Positions 44,641-56,090 of a stretch of DNA of 64,000 nt are shown here, in pieces (within the stretch, counting starts at the first letter, position 1; each line of letters opens with the position of its first letter). The position numbers and the translations under genes were made by a program. Under the pieces are notes generated by a model. The model saw only the letters and a list, made by a program, of their open reading frames with translations. It made no database searches and had not been told where the DNA came from. Location: contig CM055112.1 in assembly GCA_029204225.1 (NCBI GenBank), positions 839,852-903,851 of the forward strand. Reading direction: 5' to 3'. This stretch comes from Diphasiastrum complanatum. Its lineage: Eukaryota; Streptophyta; Lycopodiopsida; Lycopodiales; Lycopodiaceae.

Positions 44641-45124
44641 TGAGGATGACTAGTTTGTTCCACATTGATAAGATAACAATATGCCTTATAATCAAGGACT
44701 TCTTAACCATTTGCCTGATCACATGTTTCAAAAGAGGGCCTCTTGAACGTTCTCTCCCAAGACTTGGATGAACTCATGGTGTTAACAAAATCAACTCTCA
44801 AATTCTAGCAACAAGACTATACACAAAAAGTAGTGGACATCGAATGCAATTAGGAAAAGGGAATATTCCTTCTCTCTTCGGATGATTACCAAAACAAAAC
44901 GAGGAAGACAAAAGGAATATGCAAAGATGGTGATACTACTTTAGTATCTTAAGGTAACACAAAGAGGAAGTGATAGTGACAGCAAGTGTGGCATAGTTGT
45001 TGTCTCATTAGAGAGCCTAAATTTTGATAGTATGTCTTGGCAATACAAGTCTCAAAACTCTACATGATTTTTTGCCAATAGGTCCTTAGAGAGACAATCC
45101 ATACATTGACCTAATACCAGAGAA

Positions 45125-45479
45125 GAGATATGACAATTTGTGGGGCATTTGCCTCACTCACTTGGATGATTTCATGCATCTCAAGTTGTCCAACAAACAA
45201 TGGTGCAAGACACATGGGGCCACCTTTGCCTCAAACACCTCACCGTTCACAAAATGGCCATTCGTTACGGTCTCCATCACAAAAGTGTTTGACCGAAAGC
45301 TCTAACGACAATACATACATTAAAATTTGCATATGGAAAAAGTTGTTGGCAAAACAACGCGACATTGACACCAGGTCTTGCGCTACAAGCAGCGAACAGG
45401 AGCTGTTGCGTCTAACGTCTCGGTCTTCTCTTAACTTCATCCCATTCTCTTTCTCAATATGGCTTTTCTACGTCAAAAC
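45125..45479 (+). repeat. Gene-like duplicated segment, left part (P2)
   Basis: Inverted partner of P1, separated from it by about 480 bp. It is interrupted at 45480 by Copia element D and resumes at 51547. Homology includes 'gttggcaaaa' with 'acgcgac', and 'ctacgtcaaaac' at the insertion point. Confidence 0.8.
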
Positions 45480-46117
45480 TGTGAAGGATTTCAGATCATT
45501 CAAGATCCAATCGGGTCCCAAATCTTTGGTTACAATAAGGAGCAAACCAACAATCATGCCAATGTAGGAAAATCAGCATCTACACACAAAATGAGATGCA
45601 AACTCTAAGAGATATTGATCAAACATGAACCAAAACATAAAATATGTTTGTTGTCCGTACAATTACAGTACCCTACTGTATTTCACACGTGTGGAACCGA
45701 AAATAGCAATAAATGATCATTCTACACATAGAATTGCAAGATAACACCAAGATAGTGCACCAATGCGTAGTAGAACCCAAAGAGAACCATGTATAATGAT
45801 GAAATGAGAGAGAGAAGAGAGAAGATGTGTCTCTCCATGAGTTACATCCCTTTATAGAGTTTCCAAACCCTATTTGGCCACTTGGCTTTCCCTCCAAAAT
45901 GTAAACCCTAGATTCAATGTACCCAAAGTTCAAATTTGAATCTCTCTCAAACTCGACTACCAGCTTTCCCACACTTTCCAAAAGTGTTTATTGAATGTAT
46001 TTTAAACTAATATAACTTTAAAAAGTTTATCTCTGAGTCTAAAATGAGTTTTGGCCTCTTATTGACAATTTACCAAAATGTGACTAAACTAGACTAAACT
46101 AGTTGAAATGTCTCACA
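45480..46117 (-). repeat. 3' LTR of element D
   Basis: In element orientation begins TGTGAGACATTTC and ends CCTTCACA; 638 bp. A purine-rich strand (gaagagggag) lies just inside at 46118-46127 and is the polypurine tract. Confidence 0.92.
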
Positions 46118-46220
46118 CTCCCTCTTCAACTAGTTTCGGCATAGTTTTGTCAATAGAACTTTGATCCAACTTTAGAATGATCTCCATCCTAAGTATAGAT
46201 CTTCTTTCTAAGGTTCTAAA

Positions 46221-47945
46221 TTATAAGACAATGTAGCTAGTTTGTCCATATCTTGACAATTTGCACACATCCACATGAAATAGCTCAAACATGAGATAGA
46301 ACAAGTAAAGTAAACTTGAACAACACTTCCTTGCTGCTCCTTTGACCTTACTTGAGTCTTCAATAAGTTGCAAAAACAGATCCATAACATCTTTGCCAAA
46401 TAACCTTCCTTTGATGCTCTTGACTAGCTCCAAACTGAAGCCCTTTGAGACCAACCTCTTGATCTTCCTCTTGATCATCAAAGTCATTGAACAGACTTTG
46501 TTTTCCAGATCCATTACTTGCTTTTCCAGTATGAAAACCATGAGAACCAATACCACTTGCATAGCATCATCTACACAAGAAAATTCTCCAAAACATGTCA
46601 GTAAAGCAAAGTGAGTCGCTTCCACTTGCTTACTTTTCTCTTGATCATCAAAGATATCAAAGATATGAATATCTTCAGACCTAAACCTCTGGAGATACTT
46701 TCTCTCAAACATATGATCTAGATCCAACAAGATCTCGTCAATGCTTGATCTTGATCTTCCACAAAGGTTAGTGAAAACAATGTCGCCAATGTCACCATCA
46801 TAAATCAAAAGATAGATTCCAAACTTTCCATCCAACATGAAGTAGAGTAGGTGAAGATGAGTATCAAACCTAAGAAATCTAGACCTCTTGAGTCAATAAC
46901 AAACCTCAATAAGCTCACCAATGAGATCTCCCTTGCCTTGAAGAAATTGCCTCTCGATTTGCTCCATGTAGTCTTCTCCAACCAACCTTTTGCCATCTTG
47001 AACATGAGTGATCAATTCACAATCATAGAGTCCTTTGAGTTGATGAAGAGATGTGAGATCCATGCGTTGGATCTTCCCAAGAACCAATCTTTCATTGCTC
47101 TTTCCTTCATAAGACTCCCTCTTAATGATTGCATCATAAGAAGTAGAAACCTCAAAGACATTAGAAGCCATGAAAAAAATAATTAGTACCTTCAACATAA
47201 GGATGATTGAAGTACTCTCTTTCTTCAAACAAGAACTTCTATTCAATGTTTTAGGTAATGAATCATATGATAATGATTCCTCCTCACTATCATTCACAAT
47301 GACATCATTCAAAGTACATCCTACTTTGAACTCTTCACATACTTCTCTTCTTCTTGACTTGTGACTATCTCCCTCACCAAGTCTTTTGATAGAACCATTC
47401 GATCTACTCTCTTTATGAAGACATGTGTCTCCATTTGCTGGAAAAATGACTTTCTTGGAATCATAACAAAAGAATGTAGAAGAACCATCTCCTTCATGAA
47501 TGCACCTAGCAACATCTTTTTCCATATGATCAAAGAAACCATTAACAACAATCTTTTCCAAGGAAGAACCTTCACCTCCATTGATGAAGTTAGCTCTTTC
47601 CTTACCTTTTGCATGCTTGCACTTGCCATGAAGAACCTTTGAAACACCATCATTATCCTCAAGACTAGCCAAGTTAGCACAAAGATGAACATCTCCAAGA
47701 AGCGTATTAGATCTTGACCTAGATCTAGCATAAGGAAGCTTGTTAGACTATGCATAAGATCCACCAATCTTATTGATGCTAAAAGGTAACTTTGGAAAGT
47801 TGAGACCAATCTCCTTTTCCATTCCATCCTTTTTGTTAGCCATAACAAAAGCATCAAGCTTGAAAAGTCTACCTTGTCTATTGCCTCTAGCAACCAAGAT
47901 TTCTTCCTTTGTAATGAAACAAGCATCACCCCCAAACTTTACCAT
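46221..47945 (-). pseudogene. Unrecognised post-protease region of element D
   Basis: Immediately after the protease, 47748-47945 continues with VKFGGDACFITKEEILVARG and GRLFKLDAF, the start of a GAG-pre-integrase region. It then changes to sequence with two long minus-strand frames, 46893-47672 (259 codons, charged, Ser/Lys/Glu-rich, with KDVARCIHEGDGSS) and 46221-46838 (205 codons, with LYDGDIGDIVFTN-like and RSSIDEILLDLDHMFERKYL segments). Neither shows integrase, RT or RNase H motifs. The same position in element A is also occupied by unrecognised coding-like sequence, but I see no clear similarity between the two. Confidence 0.5.
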
Positions 47946-47948
47946 GTA

Positions 47949-49059
47949 TCATTTCTCTATCATTTGACCAACACTTAACAAATTCTTTGAAAGTGAAGGA
48001 ATGTAAAGAACACCATCAAGTCTTGCTTTCCTATTATTAGAGAGACAAATAGGAATTGAACCAATACCTTCAATCACACACTCACCACCATTGGCCATGT
48101 GAATTGCTTTCTTGGCTCCATCATAAGTGACCAAAGAAGTAAAGAACTCCTTGTGACTAGTCATGTGTGAGCTAGCTCCACTATCAGTCCACCATGAATC
48201 TTTGTCATCTTCACTTGATATTGGACTTGATGAACACATCAAAAGAGAATCACCACCACCTAGACCCTCATCATTAGTAGTAAAGTTGATTTGTTTGCTA
48301 CCTTCATCTCTTTGCTTCTTCAAACATTCATTTGCAAAATGCCCTTTGATTCCACAATAAAAGCATTTCAACTTAGACTTATCTTTCTTTTTGCCAAAAG
48401 AAGAAGTCTCACCTTGATCTTTCCCTTTAGACCACTTGCCTTTGCCTTTGCCCTTGAACTTGCCTTTGATGAACATAGCATCCTCTTCATAATGAGATGT
48501 CGATGTAGATCTACCTCCTCTTGATTGAAGCCTATACTCCTCATTCACCAAGATCTCTTGCAAATCCACAATACTTGGCAAAGTCTTTTGAATAGCAAAA
48601 CTTTGAACAAGATTAGCATGATCATCCAACAAGCCATTAAGTATAACTTGAACAAGCTCTACCTCCTTAATGCTTTCATCAATACATGCTAACTCATCAT
48701 TGAATGCCTTAACCCTCAAAACAAAAGCATGAATACTCTCTTCCTTCTTTTGCAAACTTTGAAAGATTTGCCTCCTAAGAGTAAGCACTCTTGATGTAGA
48801 CTTGGACTCATAAAGCTTCCCAAGCCTCCAAAGATGATGTGCACTTAACATTCATCTTAATCATGTGTAGAGCTTTCTTTGCTCTCTTGTCATACCTCAC
48901 TTGATCTTGTTAAGTTGTTGGTCTCTCCTCCAAACCTACAACAATCTCCATCAACTCATTCATCTCCAATAAGGACTCCATCCTCACCTTCCAAGGAGAA
49001 TAGTTGATTGAGGTAGGCCTATCATTGCTCTCCAACATAAAGTCTCCACTTGTAGCCAT
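47949..49059 (-). pseudogene. Copia gag-protease of element D
   Basis: The start ATG is at 49059 (MATSGDFMLESNDRPTS, then INYSPWKVRMESLLEM). One TAA occurs near 48910 and a frame change near 48817, after which an unbroken frame runs to 47949. It includes SKSTSRVLTLRRQIFQSL, ELVQVILNGLLDDHANLVQS, an intact zinc knuckle CFYCGIKGHFANEC and the protease motif WWTDSGASSHM, ending LSKNLLSVGQM. Gag builds the particle and the protease cuts it. With only two lesions this copy is moderately young. Confidence 0.88.
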
Positions 49060-49638
49060 GTTGAAGTGACATGATCTTCTCTTTCAACCTGTTTTAATGC
49101 ACAAAGCTCTCTCTTGAATGTCAACAAATGAACTCAAGAAGAAATCACAAAGATATGGAACCTCTCAAATCTCTTCTAGCACTTCTAACTAGAAAATCAA
49201 CACATAGAATAGTGAAATCTTATGATCTATCCTCAATCTAATGATTCTTGACACTTCCTAAGATTGAAACACACTCAAATAAAGTTCAGTAACCTCACAA
49301 ACTAGAAATCCAATCAAAATTAGGGTCTTGACAAAATCACAAAAAATTGAATATCTCAAATTCTACATGCAATTTCTAGAAACTTGATATATCTTCTTGT
49401 AGACTCCAATGAGACTTCCTAATGCACCAAAAATCATCTAATTCCAGTAAGCCAAGTGTGAAATCGAAATTGATCAAGTATATAACCCTATATTGAGTTT
49501 TGACCTACAAAAGATCAATTCTACACATGCAAAAATGCTGATTTTTGAGTAGAAATCAATCTAGCATGCTCTAGCATTGGTAACTCCTCCAAATCCTTGC
49601 TAAAGATGGCTGATCCTTTCATAACTTGAAACACAAGA

Positions 49639-49650
49639 GCTCTGATACCA
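49639..49650 (-). promoter_or_regulatory. Primer-binding site of element D
   Basis: Minus strand reads TGGTATCAGAGC, tRNA-Met type, directly adjoining the LTR end CCTTCACA. Confidence 0.93.
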
Positions 49651-51546
49651 TGTGAAGGATTTCAGATCATTCAAGATCCAATTCATGTCCCAAAACTTTG
49701 GTTACAATAAGGAGCAAACCAACAATCATGCCAATGTAGAAAAATCAGCATCTACACACAAAATGAGATGCAAACTCTAAGAGATATTGATCAAACATGA
49801 ACCAAAACATAAAATATGTTTACTGTCCGTACAATTATAGTACCCTACTGTATTTCACACGTGTGGAACCGAAAATAGCAATAAATGATCATTCTACACA
49901 TAGAATTGCAAGATAACACCAAGATAGTGCACCAATGCGTAGTAGAACCCAAAGAGAACCATGTATAATGATGAAATGAGAGAGAGAAGAGAGAAGATGT
50001 GTCTCTCCATGAGTTACATCCTTTTATAGAGTTTCCAAACCCTATTTGGCCTTTCTGTTGTAAAGCTACCTTTACAAGCTTTACTTTCGGCGCCATCGGC
50101 GCCAGCTATGTCCCCGGCGTCAGCAGCGCCCTGCTGCTCCCGGCGCCAACGGCGCCGGCGCCGCTCCCGGCGCCACTGTGACCAGAATCCAGCCGGCGCC
50201 AAGTTCCTATGGCTGAAAATCTTTGATCGGTTCTAGCGAAGTCCAGAGAGCTCAGATCGATGTGCAATCACCTCACACGATCTAGGCATGATTAAAGGAA
50301 GCCTGGGGATCAATAGAATCTAGAGAGAGAAAATGACTTTCTAGAAAGAGAAAATCCTAGAGAGAGAAAAATGTGCTTTACTAGCTTGGGTAGAGTGCTT
50401 GGTATGAGGGGGGGTGCCGAATCACACCAATACTATAGGGGAGTGCGGGTTGCGACTCAGGACGAGCTCCAACCAAGTCTCAGCCTCCCTTGCTGGAATG
50501 TTGTCATGGCTCTCGCCTTGGCATGCTAGCGCCCCGGAGACTAGGGTCGGTCACACACTTGAAATGTAACCTTCTCAAATTTATCAATAAAGTGGGATTT
50601 TCCTCAAACTGACTCTGATTACCTTCTGGGTTTCAGTGTTCGGTAAAAGCGCCAGTTGTAAGGCCGCTTTCAAAATTTTTATCTTGGCACATAGCTGAGG
50701 GTCGTATCCCGGGACGCCAGCGGTATGCCGTCGGGACCATTCGGTCCGTGGCGCCAGCGGTATGCTGTCGGGACCATTTGGTCCAGGAACTGGTTGTTTC
50801 CATATCTGTCGCGGCTTGTGGTTCTGAGTGTTCCTTGCATGAACGTGAATGGGTTAAGCTCTTGGAGAACGGGCTCAAACCTGTCGGCTGAGTTGGATGG
50901 CTTGCTTGGGTGGATGTTACCTGTTTATGGCTGTCCAGTCTGGCGTGGCACCAGGTTGGCTTCCAGCGCTCGTGACGAAGCTTTCAGTTGGTTAAGTCTG
51001 ATGTAAGTCAGACCGCTTGCTTGGAATGGATGTTACTCGTTTGTAACAAAGCTTCGAGTTGGTTAAGTTTGATGTATGTCGGGCGGCTTGCTTGGAGGGA
51101 AGTCACCCACGTCGGGAACCCCGATCTGGCATGGTGCCAGGTTGGATCTCAATGTTGGTTTGCGGAACTTCAAGTTGGTTAAGTCTGATTGTTGTTGGCG
51201 AGTTGGCTACTTGTATGTCAAGTGGGTTTGGATGGCAATAGTTGAAGGCTGGGAAGCTAAGTTGTGGTTCCCGGCTCCCTTTGGGATGCCTGCGCTACAC
51301 TTTCCCTCCAAAATGTAAACCCTACTATTTTTGGGTCTAGATTCAATGTACCCAAAGTTCAAATTTGAATCTCTCTCAAAATCGACTACCAACTTTCCCA
51401 CACTTTCCAAAAGTGTTTATTGAATGTATTTTAAACTAATATAACCTTAAAAAGTTTATCTCTAAGTCTAAAATGAGTTTTGGCCTCTTATTGACAATTT
51501 ACCGAAATGTGACTAAACTAGACTAAACTAGTTGAAATCTCTCAGA
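49651..51546 (-). repeat. 5' LTR of element D with internal insertion
   Basis: Matches 45480-46117 on both sides of a foreign segment at about 50052-51299. The outermost dinucleotide is TC instead of TG. The primer site adjoins at 49639-49650. Confidence 0.92.
50052..51299. mobile_element. GC-rich insertion inside the LTR of element D
   Basis: This segment interrupts the LTR after 'ccctatttggcc' and replaces about six LTR bases. The first part (50090-50195) holds six GGCGCC palindromes. The middle has an AATAAA signal (about 50586). The rest (50700-51230) holds degenerate direct repeats: 'cagcggtatgc' with 'gtcgggaccatt' (twice) and 'gttggttaagt' (four times). It is not coding-like. It may be a solo LTR plus leader of a Gypsy element, because a similar repeat-rich leader follows the primer site at 33423, but no ends or target duplication could be fixed. 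Confidence 0.6.
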
Positions 51547-51905
51547 AAAACTCTTCCTAATATTTCTATCTTCAAATCTTGCTTTGCCTGCATTGTCAAA
51601 TTTGGCTGGCGCAGCCGTTGCACCGAAACAAAGAGCAACAAATAAACCGGCTCAACCTGCTCTTCGTGTACTATCTAAGGAGATCAGTTTATCTTCTTGG
51701 TATTCAACAAATAACTGCAACTCATTTTCTCCTCCATCTATCACGAACATGGCTGATGTCAGATTGGAGAGTTGCGTAATCAATTCGATTCTCAAGCTTG
51801 GGCACAACATTTGATCTAGAGCCCGAGAAACTACACTAATTGCACTAATTCATAGTTTCAGTGTCAATGGATTCGAACTTTGGAAAAATAATGCCAAGGA
51901 TTCTG
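51547..51905 (+). repeat. Gene-like duplicated segment, right part (P2)
   Basis: Continues P2 after the insertion. The frame (51584-51814) contains VAPKQRATNKPAQPALRVL, YSTNNCNS and LESCVINSILKLGHNI, matching P1. Homology with P1 ends shortly after the next ATG at about 51870. Confidence 0.8.
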
Positions 51906-52130
51906 ATGTTAGTCTTTCTGATTTCGTTTGATTCTTTAGCTTTCGATGCTCGACTTGTGAAGGAACAACTTGCAACTTATAAGAGATTGGAAGCCAGCTA
52001 TGGATTTGAATCTCTTAGATTCATCCCTCCTGCACCCTCGACGTGTACTCATTTTGAGATCGAAGAGACGGTCACGTCTAAGAGTATTAATGGATCTCCG
52101 AATTACGTTTCAGCTATATCCAAAGAGTAG
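51861..52130 (+). CDS. Small frame with N-terminal hydrophobic signal
   Basis: 89 codons. The N-terminus has a hydrophobic run (ILMLVFLISFDSLAF) after a basic residue, which would fit a secretory signal peptide. The rest is mildly charged (VKEQLATYKRLEASYGFESL) with APSTCTHFEIEE. P1 shares only the first codons. It could be a small secreted protein or a chance frame. No family was recognised. Confidence 0.3.
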   Translation: MSMDSNFGKIMPRILMLVFLISFDSLAFDARLVKEQLATYKRLEASYGFESLRFIPPAPSTCTHFEIEETVTSKSINGSPNYVSAISKE

Positions 52131-52361
52131 ATGAATATTAAAACATCACCGAGACTTTCAACGAACGACATGACTGCTCTTTATTTCTTAAATCCCAACC
52201 CGAAATCAGAAACCGATAAGCTGGACAGCTTCGCCTCTCTTGTACCTACGAGCAACACACAATGAATACCTTCTAAGAGAAACAAGATCATTTGAGTCTT
52301 GTGTTGCCTACCCTATAGCTAAAGGCTAGCCATCTGCCATCAGAAAATCAGTCGTCGATAG

Positions 52362-52610
52362 TTTGCATGAATTGGAATTCCTTTTCTTCTGGTATGTGTA
52401 GCTTTGGAATGTCATACTAATTAAGCAAATCCTTATGACGTACAGAGAGCGCGAGAAACATGCATGGTCAGTTGATCTTTCTCATGCTGACCTAACGAAG
52501 CTTGCTAGTGGTAGTGATGAATCATGGTTGTCAGATTAGTCTTTTTGGTAGGTCTTCCCATTAGATTGGAGCGGTTTACCACCTGATTTCCCTAAGTGTG
52601 CTAGCATTTC
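52362..52610 (+). repeat. Dispersed copy of the foldback gene end
   Basis: Closely matches 4530-4780 of the right foldback arm, including the coding end (with a one-base deletion that shifts the frame), the TAG after the SDESWLSD coding end, and the following 70 bp. Homology stops at 52610, where other repeat sequence begins. Confidence 0.88.
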
Positions 52611-53340
52611 TGTTGAAGGGTTTGCGGTTCCCAAGGCAACCCTAACCCTAGTTAATAAGTGAGAGGGATTTGGCACCCTGCATGTGTAAGTCCAACCCAA
52701 TGATCACATAGTTATTTGATTGATTAGTTAAAAGTTAATAAAAGGACTTTAGGCCTTTTTGCGGGACTTTTAATGTCACAGGCCCTAAATGTCAAGTTAG
52801 TGAATAAAGTTGGGTTTCCCTCCAATTTTGATGGTTCCCACACTTTTTTAAATTTGAATAAAAAGAGAGGCAAGACTGGACCAATAGGATTCAGAGGCCA
52901 GGGTCCTCCTCTCTACTATAAAAAGGGACCAACTCGAGTTGTTTCTCATGTTCATTTCCTCATTTTTAATAAAGAAGATTGGTTCTCTTTAGAAATGGAT
53001 TGATGAATGTCCTTGCTCTTCCTCTCTTCTCCTCCATTGCTCATGCTTCCTTTGGATTTTGCTAATTGTTGGATCTGATCATTATTGGGATTGCTATTTC
53101 TTATGCTTTTTGTGAGAGAGAAAGGGAGAGAGAGAAAAGTAAGTTTCTATCATTGTTGTGGATTTAGGGTTAATGGAAGTAGGGTTAATGGATGTAGTGT
53201 TAATGCTTAGTGTTAATGGATGTTAGTGTTAGATCCTCCATTCATGTAGTTGGAGAATTTTGTTATTGTGTAGATCAATCATCAAGAGTCTATTTTAGAT
53301 TGCCATTGAAGCCCTTCTCCAGGGTAAACGGTTGTATAGC
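52611..53340. repeat. LTR-like sequence (right end uncertain)
   Basis: Begins TGTTGAAGGGTTTGCGG exactly where the preceding homology ends. Contains a TATA-like CTATAAAAAGGG (about 52918) and AATAAAG 50 bp downstream, as in a solo LTR. No second copy is present, and the right end is masked by a Gypsy fragment. Confidence 0.45.
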
Positions 53341-53349
53341 ACCATCATA

Positions 53350-53880
53350 TGTATTGACTTTATTATCAAAATTTCATATTCATGTTCATTGTTTCTGGTG
53401 TACACTAAGTTCAGCTGTCACTTGTAATAAAGACAGGTTTTACGTTTATGGAATATTGTTGACCATAAGTGATCTATAATCTTAGGATCTCACTAACAAT
53501 ATCATCAACTTGAATAATCTTTCAACAAAGATTTAGACTATATTTAAAGCCTTTGTAGTTGACTTAACTAGCATGAACATTTTAGGTAACTTGTCCATGA
53601 ACACCCAAATTGAATCATTTTGTCATTGGTGGATATTTGAAAGTCTAACTATAAAATTCATGGATATATTTTCCCATATCTTATGAGAGATATCTAAGAG
53701 ATGTGATAACCCTAAGCATTCTACTTTGGTTAATTGATAGAGCTTACACTTAACCAAATAAGACTCAACATATGGTTTGTGTTTTGGCCAATAAAGCTCG
53801 TTTTTTACCAAGTCTAAATTCTTGTGTTTATTTGGAAGACCTGCACAGGGTACGTCATGAAATTCAAAATAAATTTTCAA
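53350..53880 (-). pseudogene. Gypsy integrase fragment
   Basis: Minus frame 53623-53880 contains FHDVPCAGLPNKHKNLDLV, NELYWPKHKPYVESYLVKC and ISHKIWENISMNFIV: the integrase zinc-binding region and start of the catalytic core. The second zinc Cys of the CxxC pair reads Tyr. The first catalytic Asp position reads Asn (MNFIV for MDFIV). Decayed continuation to about 53350 includes NDSIWVFMDKLPKMF and LSLLQVTAE. Confidence 0.85.
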
Positions 53881-54411
53881 TTTAATTTATCATTTTCTGG
53901 TACACAAATTTTTTCCATTCCAAAACAATCATCCATTTGGAATGGGAAACTATTTTACAATTTCATTATTTGTGTTAGTGGATTTAGATATTTGAGAATC
54001 ATTCTTAGCTCCATTCCCTTTCATTTATGTAAGGGAAAGCTCTTCAAGATCCTGCTTACAAGTCAAAATAATAGAGAACTCACTATGGAGAAACCACCCA
54101 ACCAAGTAGAAGCAACCGAGAAATCTCCAGAAGCTTCACCCCAAAGCCAAAGAATAGGAAGTAAGAGTAGAGAGAGAGGATCTGGCAATGATTCACCAAA
54201 AGAATGTTGGCTCTACACATGCATTGATTGTCCCAAACCTTGTACTAATTCCAATTAGTGTGTATGGGCCTCACAAGATTATTAATTACGTTACAGGTTT
54301 CGTCCAATATGACGTGGCATAACCAATAATCTTGAGCTCTGGAGTACCGTGTATCCAAGTCTAGGATTATACTGAATCTTATATTCATGACCTAGACAGA
54401 CCATTTTGTTG

Positions 54412-55369
54412 GAAATTAAGTCCACAATTTTCTCTTTGGTGAATACTATTTCTATTTCAAAATTCTTCTTGCACGTTTATCGATCGTTGATCTACGGTCA
54501 GATGCAACCTACTTTGGTTCTATGTCTACTCATCTAATACCTGCAGGAATCACATAACTTAGATAGCCGAAATTATTTGAAGGACGACTACATCGGGCTT
54601 TCGACTGATCTCCACCCATGGGGTAAAGACTAAAGGGTAACCAATCCTATTGTTTTCACATTCAAATGTTAAGTTCAAGTTATTTGAAGGTCATTGAAGA
54701 CTTGGCCATCTTCAATGACTTCCACGAATCAGCATTCTGTACAAGTTTGTAGAAATACACTATGTTTTCAGCAGTCTGCAGAAATGAACCAATTGTCGCA
54801 CAATTCGCATTTTTCAACCTCCCAAAAAATGTGACAATTTCCTAACAACTTCTTTTCAAGTATTTCAAAGAAGTAAACCTCTTGTCAGTTTTTTCACATT
54901 TTCCCAAAATGCAACAAAATAGTCACTTCAACAAATGAACTATTTTTCAACACCTTCGGGTTTTTCAGTTTTTTTCAAAAAAATGCTAAGTGAGAAAAAT
55001 GCGAAGGGTGTCTATTTCAACGAGAAACATCTCCAGCTACTTCCCGAAATATGCGAATTATGGCAGTGATCACGTTAAATCTAGCCAACTTCCAAATTTC
55101 ACACGTTACCGCATGCAAGTCCTCCAAAAAAGCATTGGACTTATTATCGAATCTATATGAGACTCACGAAGTAACTACAAGGTTGCACCTTAGAAGGAAG
55201 TTCTTCACTTTAAGAATGTCTGATTCTACATTCATCACTTCTCACATCAATAGCTTCAAGTCTTTATTAGATAAGTTATCAACTATAGGATGTGCTATTC
55301 AAGATGATAATGTTGTTATGACCTTTCCTTCATCTTTACCACTCCTATGAACACTTGACTCTTCAAAAG
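54412..55369 (+). mobile_element. Plus-strand Copia 5' fragment (LTR and gag piece)
   Basis: Starts TGTTGGAAATTAAGTCCAC, homologous to the U3 start of the LTR at 55370-56076 but in opposite orientation. Homology runs to about 54730. A gag piece at 55051-55350 (SKKALDLLSNLYETHEVTTR, LHLRRKFFTLRM, NSFKSLLDKLSTIGCAIQD) matches the gag at 61326-61718. The gag stops in the TLQK-equivalent codons at 55369, exactly where the LTR of element G begins, so G appears inserted into this gag. Confidence 0.75.
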
Positions 55370-56076
55370 TGATGGGGGCAAGGTAGAAGGAAGAACGATA
55401 ACGGAGAAGAGAGAAGGAATACTGGTGAAGAGCTCTCCCGTTCTAATCGGCTACTAGTTCCAAAAACAGTCTAATAGATAGCCTATGCAAAAGATAATCA
55501 CAACTATATGTGTTCTAATTGCCCAACAGGATCTTAAAAATTAATTCATACTCTAAAACAAGAGTACAGTCCACCGAAGAGATTAGAGATGGTTTGTGTG
55601 TGGTACTACTGAAATGAGATTCAATGTGAAGTATAGTTCTGAAATTAATGGAAGAGCAGTATGATATTGTGAGTTACTCAGGTGTCAAAGACAACCATCG
55701 TCTGATCAGAAACTGAGGAGTCGTAGATGTCCATGTTCTGATCAGAGTGCGCGATCCAACAACAATAAAAGTGCATTCAATCACAACAAGCATTCATCTA
55801 CGTTGTACACAAATAAAAATGTGCTGCTGCTATATTACACTGAAGCATAAAATAGCAATTACAACAAAAAAATGCAAGTTTTGTGGAAGTCCTTGAAGAT
55901 GGCCAAGTCTCCAATGACTTCAAGTTATTAAACTTAACATCTGAACTTAAAATTATGATGGGATTGGTTACCGTTTGTTGGAGATCAGCTGGAAGTCCGT
56001 TGTAGACATTCTTCAAGTAATTGGCTGTCTAAGTTATGGTTCACCAAGGAGGCAACTGTGGGCTTAATTTCCAACA
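55370..56076 (-). repeat. 3' LTR of element G
   Basis: In element orientation begins TGTTGGAAATTAAGCCCAC after the polypurine tract and ends CCTTGCCCCCATCA; 707 bp. Its R/U5 part (55370-55875) matches the LTRs at 62063 and 40087, but the U3 part (55876-56076) instead matches the LTR at 54412. Confidence 0.88.
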
Positions 56077-56090
56077 GTCCCCCTTAGGGT
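56077..56090 (-). promoter_or_regulatory. Polypurine tract of element G
   Basis: Minus strand reads CCTAAGGGGGAC directly before the LTR start TGTTGG. Confidence 0.85.

Larger units (their letters stand above)
45480..51546 (-). mobile_element. Non-autonomous Copia element D
   Basis: Bounded by LTRs at 45480-46117 and 49651-51546, with AAAAC on both sides (45475-45479 and 51547-51551) as target duplication. The right LTR is enlarged by an internal insertion of about 1.25 kb. The interior of 3.5 kb encodes gag, zinc knuckle and protease, then about 1.7 kb with no integrase core, reverse transcriptase or RNase H. It shares LTR ends (TGTGAGA-type start) and this layout with element A, but the LTR sequences are otherwise different. 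Confidence 0.93.

Noticed and set aside
50014-50202. Arg/Ala-rich frames on both strands
   Set aside because: Created by GGCGCC repeats.
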